Shown here: positions 1 through 8,001 of the stretch, in pieces
How positions within the stretch are numbered: the stretch's first letter is position 1
Layout: every line of letters begins with the position of its first letter
DNA from: Desulfobacterales bacterium
Lineage (GTDB): Bacteria > Desulfobacterota > Desulfobacteria > Desulfobacterales > Desulfosalsimonadaceae
Direction: 5' to 3'
Length of the DNA: 11,288 nt
Assembly: GCA_018399455.1 (NCBI GenBank)
Contig: JAGYOT010000022.1
Location: 1-11,288 of the forward strand
Notes under the pieces: model-generated
What the model was told of the DNA's origin: nothing
Seen by the model: only the letters and a program-made list of their open reading frames with translations
Database searches by the model: none
Program-made: the position numbers and the translations under genes

Positions 1-5
1 AACCC

Positions 6-413
6 TTGTCGATCCTTTCTAAACCCTTGCAGATCAAGCTCCCTAAACGTTCTCTTGCCCATTCTATGAACCATACCCGCTGCCTGACCTGCCGGGAGTG
101 CTCAAGTGTTTGTCCCCTCACGGTTTCCAGGACCAAATTAGATTTTCCTGAGTTTGATCCCCTTTATTTCATCCGGTGTTACGTCTTGGGAGTTGCTCCG
201 GCAAAGGCTTCCCTCTGGAGCTGCCTTGGGTGTGAAAGATGCAGCCATGCCTGTTCTCAGTTGGTTCAGGTGCACCTTGTCGTCAAAGCACTTCAGGAGG
301 AGCAGCAGGAATTCTTCAGTGTCCCGTTTCAGATCAGGATCAACACAACCCGGGAGCGGGTATTCAGAGCCTTTGTTTCCAAGGTGGATTCTTTGCTTTA
401 TGGCGATGCTTAA
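6..413 (+). CDS. HdrC-like protein with two 4Fe-4S clusters (5' end may lie outside the window)
   Basis: The 135 visible residues carry two full CxxCxxCxxxC motifs: Cys26, 29, 32, 36 (followed by Pro) and Cys73, 76, 79, 83 (followed by Ser rather than the usual Pro). The spacing, and the stretch between them resembling an 'IR..LG......LW.C..C..C' pattern, are typical of heterodisulfide reductase subunit C and related electron-transfer subunits of anaerobes. These proteins bind two 4Fe-4S clusters and pass electrons between a cytoplasmic partner and an HdrB- or membrane-type subunit. The first possible start is TTG at base 6. The frame is open to the window edge, so the true start may lie upstream; an internal ATG at residue 21 has no clear ribosome site. 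No membrane segment is visible. It converges on the cyanophycin operon and is probably unrelated to it; its partners would lie to the left. Family assignment is good, exact complex unknown. Confidence 0.75.
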   Translation: MSILSKPLQIKLPKRSLAHSMNHTRCLTCRECSSVCPLTVSRTKLDFPEFDPLYFIRCYVLGVAPAKASLWSCLGCERCSHACSQLVQVHLVVKALQEEQQEFFSVPFQIRINTTRERVFRAFVSKVDSLLYGDA

Positions 414-424
414 GGGATCTTTAC

Positions 425-438
425 TTTTCATATGAAAA
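425..438. repeat. 14-bp perfect palindrome between convergent genes
   Basis: TTTTCATATGAAAA lies in the 27-base gap between the stops of the Fe-S protein gene and the small OB-like gene. It has no loop and only A/T-rich arms, so it is a poor intrinsic terminator. It may simply be A/T-rich intergenic DNA. No better terminator is visible for either converging transcript. Confidence 0.3.
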
Positions 439-440
439 TT

Positions 441-710
441 TCATTCGACTTGAAGTGACCCGCTGAGTTCGACGGGGGTCACCTGCAATATTTCAAGGGC
501 CTTCTCCCCCTCAGTCAGATGCAGTCTGCCGATGATGCGTACCCTTTGCCGCAGAAAGCGGCTCAGGTCCAGGCCTTCAACAATTCGATACTCTTTTTCG
601 TCCGTGGTCTGGAGCATGATACAGGGAGTCATCGAACCGTCGCGCGTTTCAAACAACTCTATCAGAACTCCGATATACTCTCGAAGCTCGCCGCCTTTGA
701 TCTTTTCCAT
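441..710 (-). CDS. small OB-fold-like protein, last gene of the cyanophycin operon
   Basis: This 89-residue protein is not one I recognise as a named family. It has no Cys pair, signal peptide or membrane segment. Alternating hydrophobic strands (about residues 12-20, 29-35, 41-44 and 55-62), a 'VRIIGRL' strand near 57-63 and an acidic-basic linker suggest a five-stranded OB-like barrel of the kind that binds nucleic acid or oligomers; this is a pattern impression, not a proven homology. The ATG is preceded by a G-rich stretch (GGAATGGGG) roughly at Shine-Dalgarno distance. It starts only 18 bases after the cphA stop on the same strand, so it is almost certainly cotranscribed with cphA. A role linked to cyanophycin is inferred from position only. 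Confidence 0.6.
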   Translation of the reverse strand: MEKIKGGELREYIGVLIELFETRDGSMTPCIMLQTTDEKEYRIVEGLDLSRFLRQRVRIIGRLHLTEGEKALEILQVTPVELSGSLQVE

Positions 711-728
711 TTAAAAACCCCATTCCCG

Positions 729-3392
729 TTACGTTTCAGTGTATTCCCTGTTTGGGATATCCTCTAGGGAGATCTCGAGATCGATTTCCTTTTCCATAAA
801 CTGATCCATTTTGGCTGTCATTTCCTCGACCCTGGCCGTGAAGATGCAGATAACCGAACCGGTTTTTGCATTGCACATGGCCTGTTCCACGGCCTCGTCT
901 TCATCCTGGATAAATACCACCTTGGGTTTCTTGGCATTGCTGCCGGCCCCATCCAGGAGCAGCTTCACCACGTCCTGACTGTCCCGGCCCCGGGCATAGT
1001 CTTCATCCTCCCAGACAATGATCTCATCAAAGTGCTCAGCCGCCGCCCAGCCGATATTGTACAGGTCCTGGTCTCTTCTGTCTCCAGTTCCGGCAAGCGT
1101 CGCAACCTTGTAGGATGCTCCCAGCTGATTGACAAATTTGCCCACGGCATCGATACTGGTCGGATTATGGGCATAGTCAATCAGGGTCTTGAATTTTTCG
1201 AATTCAAAAACATTCATCCGGCCGGGCAGTTGAGCAGCGGAGGGGACAAAGGTCTGCAGGCCGAGTCTGATATCTTCGATTTTGACGTTTTGCACATACG
1301 CGGCCAGAGTTGCAGCCAGAACGTTTTGAATTTGAAAAGCGGCCTTGCCGTAGTAGGTCAAGGGTATTGAGGTAACCTTCTCCACCGGTATCTTCCAGTC
1401 ACCTTTTTGCAGAACGATAACCCCGCTTTCGTAGTAAACGGCGATCCCTTCCCCGGCACAATGCTCCTTTAGACGAGGATTGTTTTCATCCATGCTGAAC
1501 AAGGCGGTTTTGCAGGGAACGTCTTTCTGCATGGAGAAAACATGATCATCATCCGCGTTTAAGACCGCGTACCCATCTGCATGCACGTTCTCGGCAACCA
1601 GGGATTTCACCCGGGTTAACTGCTCCAGGGTGTGAATGCCGCGTAATCCCAGATGATCCGAGGCGACATTGGTCACCACCCCCACATCGCAGAGGTCATA
1701 GCCCAGGCCGGCCCGGAGCATGCCGCCCCTGGCGGTCTCGAAAACCGCGTAATTCACCGTGGGATCACGCAGGACGAACCTTGCGCTTTCCGGACCTGAG
1801 CAGTCTCCTTTGTACAGGAGCTGATTCTGAATATAAATGCCATCCGTCGTGGTATAGCCCACTTTTTCACCTGCCGTTTTCATAATATGGGCGATCAGGC
1901 GCGTGGTGGTGGTCTTTCCATTGGTGCCGGTCACGGATACGATGGGGATCCGGCCCGAGTGCGAGGTGGGAAACAACATATCCAGGACCGGTGCGGCCAC
2001 ATTTCTCGGCTTGCCCAGGGTCGGGCCAAGATGCATGCGAAACCCCGGCCCTCCATTGACCTCAATGATGGCCCCCTTGTTTTCAGTGATCGGTTCGCTC
2101 AGACTGGGGGCAATGATATCTATGCCGCAAATATCCAGATCAATAAGCCTGGCTACCCGCTCGGCCATGAACTGATTAAAGGAATGCACGGTCTCGGTCA
2201 CGTCTTCGGCAATTCCGCCGGTGCTCAAATTGGCCGTGCTCTTGAGATAGAGGACCTGATCCCTGGGCAGAACCGAATCCAGACTCAAACCGGCCTGATC
2301 CAGAATGCGGTTGGTCATTGCATCCACGCTGATTTCCGTCAGCACATTCTCATGTCCATAACCGCGCCGGGGATCCTGGTTGACTCTGTCGATACACTCC
2401 TGGATGGTGGAGGTCCCGTCACCCATTACATGGGCCGGTGTGCGCCTGGCAGCGGCCACTAATTGATAATTGATGACCAACATCCTGAAATCCGCTCCCT
2501 GAATACAGGTTTCGACAATCACCCGGTATGAGTGTTGTTGGGCCACTTCGAAGGCGGTCCTGGCGTCCTCAGGGGTCTGGATATTTATCGTTGCGCCTTT
2601 TCCATGATTTCCGTCAGCAGGCTTTATAACCACGGGGTAACCGATGCGCACCAGGGCGCTTTCCAACTCATCCGGACTGGACACAACCAGACCATGGGGC
2701 ACCGGACAGCCGTTGTTGTGGAGCATGTTTTTGGTTTCTTCCTTGTCATGGGCGATCTCCAGGCCGATGCTGCTGGTCTTTCCGCTCACTGTGGCCTGAA
2801 TTCGCTGCTGGTGAATCCCCCAGCCCAGCTGAACCAGGGAATAATCGTTCAAGCGCAGAATAGGAATGTTGCGCTTCACGGCTTCAGCCACAATGGAACC
2901 CGTGCTGGGGCCGAATCGTACTTCTTCGCGTATTTCCCGCAGGGTATCGATGTCCTTTTCCACGGAATAGCTCTCAGCGTTCAGCATGGCCTGGACAATA
3001 CGGAAAGCCGCTTTTGCAGCATAAAACCCTGCTCGTTCCTCTTCATAGTCAAAGATAACGTTGTAGACCGTCTCTTCTCCATCCCGGACGGTGCGGCCGA
3101 AGCCGGTCTGCATTCCGGCCAGGGTTTGAATCTCAAGGGCCACGTGCTCCATGATGTGCCCCATCCAGGTCCCTTCCTGAAGTCTTTCCAGAAAACCGCC
3201 CTCATAGCCCCTGGAACACCGGTGTTCATGCAGGGTGGGAATGAGATTTTTCAAGCGTTCGGGAAATCCTTCAACCGTATTGGAGGGATACTCTTCCATC
3301 TCTTCAAGATCAACCCGCATGACCATGAGTTTATGCCGCCAGTTCGACCAGTAATTCGGCCCGCGCAGGGCACGTATATCTAAAATTTTCAT
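729..3392 (-). CDS. cphA: cyanophycin synthetase (CphA)
   Basis: CphA polymerises aspartate and arginine into cyanophycin (multi-L-arginyl-poly-L-aspartate), using ATP for each addition. At 887 residues it is full length for the family. The N-terminal domain (about 1-160) starts with the characteristic RALRGPNYWS and contains GFLERLQEGTWMGHIMEHVA with a HxxxH pair (His79, His83). The ATP-grasp domain (about 165-475) includes VVIKPADGNHGKGATINI (Lys257) and IEVNGGPGFRMH near 443-454; it adds Asp to the backbone. The Mur-ligase-like domain (about 483-870) has the P-loop GTNGKTTTT at 489-497, LPGRMNVFE at 722 and DYAHNP at 739-744; it attaches Arg to the Asp side chain. The ATG lies 50 bases after the ATP-grasp gene and is preceded by AAAGGA. 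All key motifs are intact, so it is expected to be active. The organism likely stores nitrogen as cyanophycin granules in the cytoplasm. Confidence 0.96.
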   Translation of the reverse strand: MKILDIRALRGPNYWSNWRHKLMVMRVDLEEMEEYPSNTVEGFPERLKNLIPTLHEHRCSRGYEGGFLERLQEGTWMGHIMEHVALEIQTLAGMQTGFGRTVRDGEETVYNVIFDYEEERAGFYAAKAAFRIVQAMLNAESYSVEKDIDTLREIREEVRFGPSTGSIVAEAVKRNIPILRLNDYSLVQLGWGIHQQRIQATVSGKTSSIGLEIAHDKEETKNMLHNNGCPVPHGLVVSSPDELESALVRIGYPVVIKPADGNHGKGATINIQTPEDARTAFEVAQQHSYRVIVETCIQGADFRMLVINYQLVAAARRTPAHVMGDGTSTIQECIDRVNQDPRRGYGHENVLTEISVDAMTNRILDQAGLSLDSVLPRDQVLYLKSTANLSTGGIAEDVTETVHSFNQFMAERVARLIDLDICGIDIIAPSLSEPITENKGAIIEVNGGPGFRMHLGPTLGKPRNVAAPVLDMLFPTSHSGRIPIVSVTGTNGKTTTTRLIAHIMKTAGEKVGYTTTDGIYIQNQLLYKGDCSGPESARFVLRDPTVNYAVFETARGGMLRAGLGYDLCDVGVVTNVASDHLGLRGIHTLEQLTRVKSLVAENVHADGYAVLNADDDHVFSMQKDVPCKTALFSMDENNPRLKEHCAGEGIAVYYESGVIVLQKGDWKIPVEKVTSIPLTYYGKAAFQIQNVLAATLAAYVQNVKIEDIRLGLQTFVPSAAQLPGRMNVFEFEKFKTLIDYAHNPTSIDAVGKFVNQLGASYKVATLAGTGDRRDQDLYNIGWAAAEHFDEIIVWEDEDYARGRDSQDVVKLLLDGAGSNAKKPKVVFIQDEDEAVEQAMCNAKTGSVICIFTARVEEMTAKMDQFMEKEIDLEISLEDIPNREYTET

Positions 3393-3442
3393 AGGTTAAA
3401 CATCCTTTATGGGTATAAATGTACGAAGTCTGCACAGAAAAA

Positions 3443-4861
3443 TCAGGGTAACAGCTCGTCCTGGGATTTCCGGCTCAGGCCGGATGCGCTTTCAGCTCCG
3501 GAAATATCAACAGGTGTACTCAAAACCTGGATCGCCACCTGAGGCTCGGCCTCGGAAGAGGCTTTGGACGTCACGGAAGGAATGGTCAGATCCGCATATT
3601 GGAATTTGAGCGACTGGATGCATTTCTTATAATTTTCAAGAAGCTCATGCTGGTTCTGCCCGCCCATATAGATAAAGGCCGTGGCATAGCTGTAGCTGTC
3701 CTGCTCCGGTATTTCCGATAGCTTCATTCCCACTTTTCCCTGCAGATCTATCAGGGTTCCGGGAAGCCTATGGCTGATTTCAGCGATGTCCTCCCTGGTA
3801 GGAATGCCGGTTATCAATTTGTCCTGGTATTCCCGCAGAAAAAACTTCCCGGCCACCCGGTACTTCCCTTGTCTCCCGGGGAAGACGGGCTCCCTGTTCA
3901 ATGCCACCTCCAGCATGATCTGATGGTTGGGAACGCCATCTACTTTGACAAAGAGATCACTGTGCGACTGAGGAATCCGGGTGTTGATTTCCAGAAACCA
4001 GATTTTATCCTGTTTTTCATTCCAGAAGAATTCAAGGTTGAAAGCGGAATGGTCAAATTTGATGTGCCGCATGATCCTCTCCGATATCCGGCTCATTTCA
4101 TCCTGGATCCGCCGGGGCAGTCTTGAAGGATATTGATAGCGGGCGAAGGTGGTTCGGTTGGATTCACGGATGGAATCAATAATCCCATAGGTCTGCACCC
4201 GGCCGTTACAGACATACCCTTCCAGCGTACACTGCCGGCCGGAAATGATCTGCTCAGCCACGCAAAAACTGCTGTTTATCCCGGCCACGCTCTCGGGAAG
4301 GTCAACTCTGTCCAGCAAGAGGTCAAACGGCTTGAACAAACCGATTTTCTCACGCAACACCTTGATCGCTCTGGAAAAATCTTTTTTAGTGCCTATCCGG
4401 AAACCCAATTGCGAGGCCGTGGATTTGATGGGTTTAATCCAAAAGGGAAAGGCAAAGGGGATCTGGTCCAGGGCCTGGTCATCGAAGGGATCGAAGCTGG
4501 AAAACTGGGGTATATGTTCCGGTATGGCCACGCGTTGCTCCAGGCGGCTCCAGTATTTATGCTCGCATTTGAGCACACTTTCCAGGGATGGACCCGGTAC
4601 CCCGTATTTTTCGCAGAGTATGGGGACCATGGTGCTGACGGGAAAATCGGTATACCCGACGATGGCATCGATGGAACCTTCGAATCGATCCAGCTGCTCC
4701 TCCGCCAGCTCAAGCATGTCAATCAACCGGTAGGTATCGGTATCGATCAGTTTGTGAATGTCCAAGAGTCGGATGAAGTTGTAGTCTTCGGCATTGCGGA
4801 CCGATTGCAGCATTTGCAGATTAAAGTCATCCAAACCGATGATAAAAATATTTTTTTTCAT
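3443..4861 (-). CDS. ATP-grasp ligase of unknown substrate, within the cyanophycin operon
   Basis: This is a stand-alone ATP-grasp protein, about 472 residues. From the preferred start, residues 1-95 look like a Rossmann-type pre-ATP-grasp domain (MKKNIFIIGLDDFN). Residues from about 100 to 320 carry the ATP-binding fold, with FPFWIKPIKSTASQLG (Lys143), FNLEFFW (Glu277) and FLEINTRIP (Glu291, Asn293), the expected ATP/Mg ligands. These enzymes join a carboxylate to an amine or thiol through an acyl-phosphate. The C-terminal 50 residues are Ser/Glu-rich and probably disordered. An in-frame ATG 15 codons upstream (4906) exists, but the ATG at 4861 has GGAGG five bases before it, so I use that. 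It is neither CphA nor CphA2 (no Mur-ligase domain). It lies 70 bases after cphB and 50 before cphA, so it probably acts on Asp, Arg, the dipeptide or the polymer; the substrate cannot be read from sequence. Confidence 0.85.
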   Translation of the reverse strand: MKKNIFIIGLDDFNLQMLQSVRNAEDYNFIRLLDIHKLIDTDTYRLIDMLELAEEQLDRFEGSIDAIVGYTDFPVSTMVPILCEKYGVPGPSLESVLKCEHKYWSRLEQRVAIPEHIPQFSSFDPFDDQALDQIPFAFPFWIKPIKSTASQLGFRIGTKKDFSRAIKVLREKIGLFKPFDLLLDRVDLPESVAGINSSFCVAEQIISGRQCTLEGYVCNGRVQTYGIIDSIRESNRTTFARYQYPSRLPRRIQDEMSRISERIMRHIKFDHSAFNLEFFWNEKQDKIWFLEINTRIPQSHSDLFVKVDGVPNHQIMLEVALNREPVFPGRQGKYRVAGKFFLREYQDKLITGIPTREDIAEISHRLPGTLIDLQGKVGMKLSEIPEQDSYSYATAFIYMGGQNQHELLENYKKCIQSLKFQYADLTIPSVTSKASSEAEPQVAIQVLSTPVDISGAESASGLSRKSQDELLP

Positions 4862-4866
4862 ATATT

Positions 4867-4871
4867 CCTCC
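4867..4871 (-). promoter_or_regulatory. strong Shine-Dalgarno that fixes the ATP-grasp start
   Basis: On the minus strand GGAGG stands five bases before ATG AAA AAA. The alternative upstream ATG at 4906 has only a GGAAA-type purine run around it. This supports the shorter 472-residue product. Confidence 0.8.
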
Positions 4872-4931
4872 AAAATTGTTTTCCTGAAATTTCCTGTTTT
4901 CCCCATGCAACTGATATCAAACGTTCGATGT

Positions 4932-5789
4932 TCATTCTGATTCCGTATGGATAATCCTTTTCTCGGCTAAGATATAGCTATCACCCGGGACCAGGACATG
5001 GACGTTGAGATTCTCAATGGAGATGGGTTCACCATTTCCAATGGAGGCAATATTTGTATGCCGAATCCATGTGCCGTCTACAATGATAATCAGGCCTGAT
5101 CCAATGACCTCCTTGATGTCTCCCCGGGTGATCAGCAGACCGGTATCTTCTCCCAGTCCCACCCCAAGAGACCCCGGATTGCTGGCTATGGCCTGAAAGA
5201 GTCTACCTATCCGTCCCCGCTGTACAAAATGAGTGTCGATAATCATATTTTTGATGAATCCAAATCCGGAGCAGAAATTGATTTCCCCTTTGCGCAGGGC
5301 TTCGGAGCTGCTCCCCTGGGAAATCATGGTCTCGGACATGGCCATGGCCCCGGCACTGGTTCCGGCGATCACAATCTTATCATAGAGATAGCGTTCACGG
5401 AGGGCCTCAAGGAACAAGCTCCCCCCGAAAATGGTGGTCAAACGCAGTTGATCCCCTCCTGTAAACAAAACGCCTTCCGCTTCTGTAATTCGTTTGATCA
5501 AAATTTCGTTCTGTGCATCTTCGCGGGATCTGACATCCAGAACGCCAATATTCTCAAGGCCCAATTTGTCAAAGGCATCAACATACCGGGCTGCTGCCTC
5601 CTCAGGGAAATTGGACGCTGTGGGGATAATTTCAATGCGCCGGGTTTTGCCCTGGAGCTGTTCGGAAAATATTTTCAAAATTCCCGAATCATAAAAATTC
5701 GGGTCTTCCATTTCCACTGCGTCATTTGTATCCGGAGGCAGATACATATTGCCGCCGATGATGATCAAAGTACCTTTTGGTTTACTCAT
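4932..5789 (-). CDS. cphB: cyanophycinase (CphB-type, peptidase family S51)
   Basis: Cyanophycinase is an exo-acting serine hydrolase that cuts cyanophycin to beta-Asp-Arg dipeptides. The 285 residues match the usual length of intracellular CphB. Catalytic features are visible: nucleophile Ser145 in GTSAGA, His187 in DTHFVQRGRIGRL, and Glu214 in GLGEDTG; FTGGDQLRL at 109-117 is the conserved substrate-pocket loop. The N-terminus (MSKPKGTLIIIGGN) is not a signal peptide, so it should be cytoplasmic, unlike the secreted CphE enzymes of polymer scavengers. The ribosome site is weak (GAG about eight bases before ATG). It lies 67 bases after the CocE-type hydrolase, with a hairpin in the gap, and is followed after 70 bases by the ATP-grasp gene. 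The locus therefore codes for both making and breaking the polymer. Confidence 0.95.
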   Translation of the reverse strand: MSKPKGTLIIIGGNMYLPPDTNDAVEMEDPNFYDSGILKIFSEQLQGKTRRIEIIPTASNFPEEAAARYVDAFDKLGLENIGVLDVRSREDAQNEILIKRITEAEGVLFTGGDQLRLTTIFGGSLFLEALRERYLYDKIVIAGTSAGAMAMSETMISQGSSSEALRKGEINFCSGFGFIKNMIIDTHFVQRGRIGRLFQAIASNPGSLGVGLGEDTGLLITRGDIKEVIGSGLIIIVDGTWIRHTNIASIGNGEPISIENLNVHVLVPGDSYILAEKRIIHTESE

Positions 5790-5822
5790 AATTGTCTCAT
5801 AATATTAGGGATAAAGGGTAAA

Positions 5823-5849
5823 CGTCAGGTTCAAAAAGAGCACCTGACG
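5823..5849 (-). repeat. perfect 8-bp inverted repeat between the hydrolase and cphB
   Basis: CGTCAGGT and ACCTGACG flank an 11-base loop, eight bases after the hydrolase stop. On the minus strand the stem is followed by TTTACCCTTTATCCC, which is too interrupted to be a strong intrinsic terminator. It may be a weak terminator, a processing or stability hairpin that sets the hydrolase-to-cphB ratio, or an operator. I see no convincing promoter between it and cphB. Confidence 0.6.
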
Positions 5850-5856
5850 CTGGTAA

Positions 5857-7878
5857 TCAGACATGATCTCTGGGTATTTTAAAATGATAGTCCTGGGAAT
5901 AGACACGCCTGTCACCCTCAAAGGCGTCCACTTCGGCCCAGAGGATAAAGTGGGTTGCATCGGCGGTCAGCACGGTCCTGGTGACGGTTTTAACGGACCA
6001 TTTTTTTCGCTGGAAACTGCGGTTCCAGACGGTCTCCCCCCGCACGGATTTAAAGTCATTGGATTGAAAGGTATACCACTCCCTGCAGCAGCTGCCCACA
6101 TTCCAGTCGATTGTGTCATGGCGAATGATCCCTTCGTCTTTGACCACTTCCAGGGTTGACGTGTCCTCGGCCAGATCCCGAATAACCCGCCATTTCTGCA
6201 CCTTGGGCTGTAGCAGGCTGGTCTGGACCGGGAGCGCCCCCACCGGCGCCTCAAAAGCCGGCAGGTCGTCGTCGCTTGGCCGACTTTGGCGGACAGGCAG
6301 CGCAAGCCTGCTGTTTTCCAGGAAAAGACTCAGACGGACCGGCTCCGGTGGAGGCCAGGCCAGGGGCCAGTAGGAGGTGGAGATGGAAATCCGGAATCGG
6401 TTGCCCACCGGAAAGTGCTGGGCAATATGATTGAGCTGCACCCTCACTCTGTAGGATCGGCCGGTCTTCAGCAGCTCGGGCGCCTTGTGGCTCTTGTGGT
6501 GGCAGAGATTAAGCAGGCCGTAGGTGATCCGGGTTGCCTTGTCGTCCGGGGCCACATCGGAGAGCCTGACCGCGATCATGGCAACGGGTCGATTGGAAGC
6601 CAGATCGAGTTCCAGGAAAGGGGCCCCGAGGATCTCCAGGGGCTCTTTCAACGGCCGGCTTTCAAAAATCAAGGCACCGCCGTCCTCTTCCCGCTGGTCA
6701 TGGGGCAAATCCGGAGGCGCGGCGTAAGAACACCATTTGCCGGCATAGAGGCCCACGCTCAACGGAGATTGAATGGTCATGGTCCGGGGGGACACCCGGT
6801 TTTCTGTTTGAACAAGCTCTCCAGGCTGAAGACGATAGGTCTGGGTCTGGATGTCTGCGGAGGGCCAATCGCTTTCAGCAACCCAGCGTCCTGGGCGCTT
6901 GGTGTATTGGGTTGTTGGGGCAACGCTGTCCTGCATCCAGACCCGGAGCATGGGTTCCTGCATGATTCCGGTTTCAGTGCCTTTCAGCCACTGGTCCCAC
7001 CAGCGCAAAGCTTCCTGCAGAAAACCGATGGCCGGGCCTGGCACGCCGAAGTGGGGATACTTATGGCTCCAGGGCCCGATGAGCCCTTTACGAGGGACCT
7101 TCACCCCCTGTAACAGGCGAAAAACCGCGTTGGAATAGCCGTCCGCCCAGCCGCTGACCGCCATGACCGGACAGGCGATGGCTGAAAAGTCCTCACAGAC
7201 CGACCCATGCTCCCAGTACGCATCCCGGCGCTGGTGCCGGAGCCATTTCTCCAGCCACAGCCCGCTTTTTTGAAGGCGTTCAAACCACATCTTTCGCCAG
7301 TTTTCGCCGACCAACTCCGGATCCGGAGGACAGGTGTTGTAGGAAAACATGGTCGAGGCCCAGGACAGATTGTCGCCAAGCAGGCAGCCGCCCATGTAAT
7401 GAACGTCGTCGGCATAGCGGTCGTCGGTGGAACAGACCGTGATGATTGCCTTGAGTTCCGGCGGACGCAGAGCGGCCAGCTGCAGGGCGTTGAAGCCCCC
7501 CCAGGAGATGCCCATCATTCCGATGGAGCCGTCGCACCAGGGCTGGGCTGCGATCCATTGCAAAACCGCCAGGCCATCGTCCTGTTCCTGCCGGAGATAC
7601 TCGTCCTCGAGCACGCCTTCAGAATCCCCTGCTCCGCGCAGATCAACCCGGACACAGGCATAACCGTGACCTGCAAAATAGCCGTGGGTGATGGAATCAG
7701 GCACGGCCTCGACATCCCTCTTACGATAGGGGATATATTCAAGAATAGCCGGGACCGGTTTCTGCTCGGCTGATTCCGGGAGCCAGATCTTGGCTGCCAG
7801 GCGTGTTCCATCCGTCAAAGGAATCCAAACATGCTCCAGAATAGAGACGGTTTTCATTTGTGTGCAAACTGCTGTCAT
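5857..7878 (-). CDS. CocE/NonD-family (X-Pro dipeptidyl-peptidase-like) serine hydrolase
   Basis: The 673-residue product has an N-terminal alpha/beta-hydrolase domain (about 10-330) and a C-terminal beta-rich galactose-binding-like domain (about 340-570) as in the PepX_C family, plus about 100 extra C-terminal residues. The catalytic triad can be read: Ser125 in GISWGG, Asp246 in GWADGYSNAV, His272 in GPWSHKYPHFG. VRVDLRGAGDSEG near 77-88 is the usual oxyanion-hole segment. Members include X-Pro dipeptidyl peptidases, cocaine esterase and acylases, so the substrate is uncertain. No signal peptide is visible; the product should be cytoplasmic. The ATG at 7878 has only a modest ribosome site (AAGG about nine bases upstream); a second in-frame ATG seven codons later has none. 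It lies directly behind one copy of the sigma-54 promoter/leader repeat and 67 bases ahead of cphB. A peptidase or amidase step on cyanophycin-derived peptides is an inference from context. Confidence 0.88.
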   Translation of the reverse strand: MTAVCTQMKTVSILEHVWIPLTDGTRLAAKIWLPESAEQKPVPAILEYIPYRKRDVEAVPDSITHGYFAGHGYACVRVDLRGAGDSEGVLEDEYLRQEQDDGLAVLQWIAAQPWCDGSIGMMGISWGGFNALQLAALRPPELKAIITVCSTDDRYADDVHYMGGCLLGDNLSWASTMFSYNTCPPDPELVGENWRKMWFERLQKSGLWLEKWLRHQRRDAYWEHGSVCEDFSAIACPVMAVSGWADGYSNAVFRLLQGVKVPRKGLIGPWSHKYPHFGVPGPAIGFLQEALRWWDQWLKGTETGIMQEPMLRVWMQDSVAPTTQYTKRPGRWVAESDWPSADIQTQTYRLQPGELVQTENRVSPRTMTIQSPLSVGLYAGKWCSYAAPPDLPHDQREEDGGALIFESRPLKEPLEILGAPFLELDLASNRPVAMIAVRLSDVAPDDKATRITYGLLNLCHHKSHKAPELLKTGRSYRVRVQLNHIAQHFPVGNRFRISISTSYWPLAWPPPEPVRLSLFLENSRLALPVRQSRPSDDDLPAFEAPVGALPVQTSLLQPKVQKWRVIRDLAEDTSTLEVVKDEGIIRHDTIDWNVGSCCREWYTFQSNDFKSVRGETVWNRSFQRKKWSVKTVTRTVLTADATHFILWAEVDAFEGDRRVYSQDYHFKIPRDHV

Positions 7879-7893
7879 GGCGCCAAACCTTAT

Positions 7894-7960
7894 AAAAAAA
7901 TGAAACCGATATTGGGATCGGTAGTAATTTCATCGAGACATCCGGTACAGACGTCTCGAT
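7894..7960 (-). promoter_or_regulatory. structured leader, copy 1: inverted repeat then terminator-like hairpin (possible attenuator)
   Basis: In transcript order, ATCGAGAC (7953-7960) pairs with GTCTCGAT (7932-7939) across a 13-base loop. Then ACCGAT (7917-7922) pairs with ATCGGT (7905-7910) across six bases, followed after three bases by a run of seven T (7894-7900). The second hairpin resembles a short intrinsic terminator 16 bases before the hydrolase ATG. The first could be RNA structure or a dimeric protein site (21 bp centre to centre). The structure is seen; attenuation is inferred. Confidence 0.55.
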
Positions 7961-7985
7961 TATCTCTGTAATCCAGAACAAGGTA

Positions 7986-8001
7986 AGCAATTTCTGTGCC
8001 A
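7986..8001 (-). promoter_or_regulatory. sigma-54 (-24/-12) promoter for the hydrolase-cphB-cphA genes
   Basis: The minus strand reads TGGCAC-AGAAA-TTGCT, with GG and GC separated by ten bases, matching the RpoN consensus. Transcription would start near 7975, about 97 bases before the hydrolase ATG. It sits in the gap behind the isoaspartyl peptidase stop, so the downstream genes may have their own promoter as well as read-through. Confidence 0.8.

Noticed and set aside
2532..3383. Long plus-strand reading frame (283 codons) opposite cphA
   Set aside because: It is antisense to the highly conserved N-terminal and ATP-grasp domains of CphA and has no domain of its own; it is a by-product of G+C-rich codon use. 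The same applies to the other long plus-strand frames opposite the operon.
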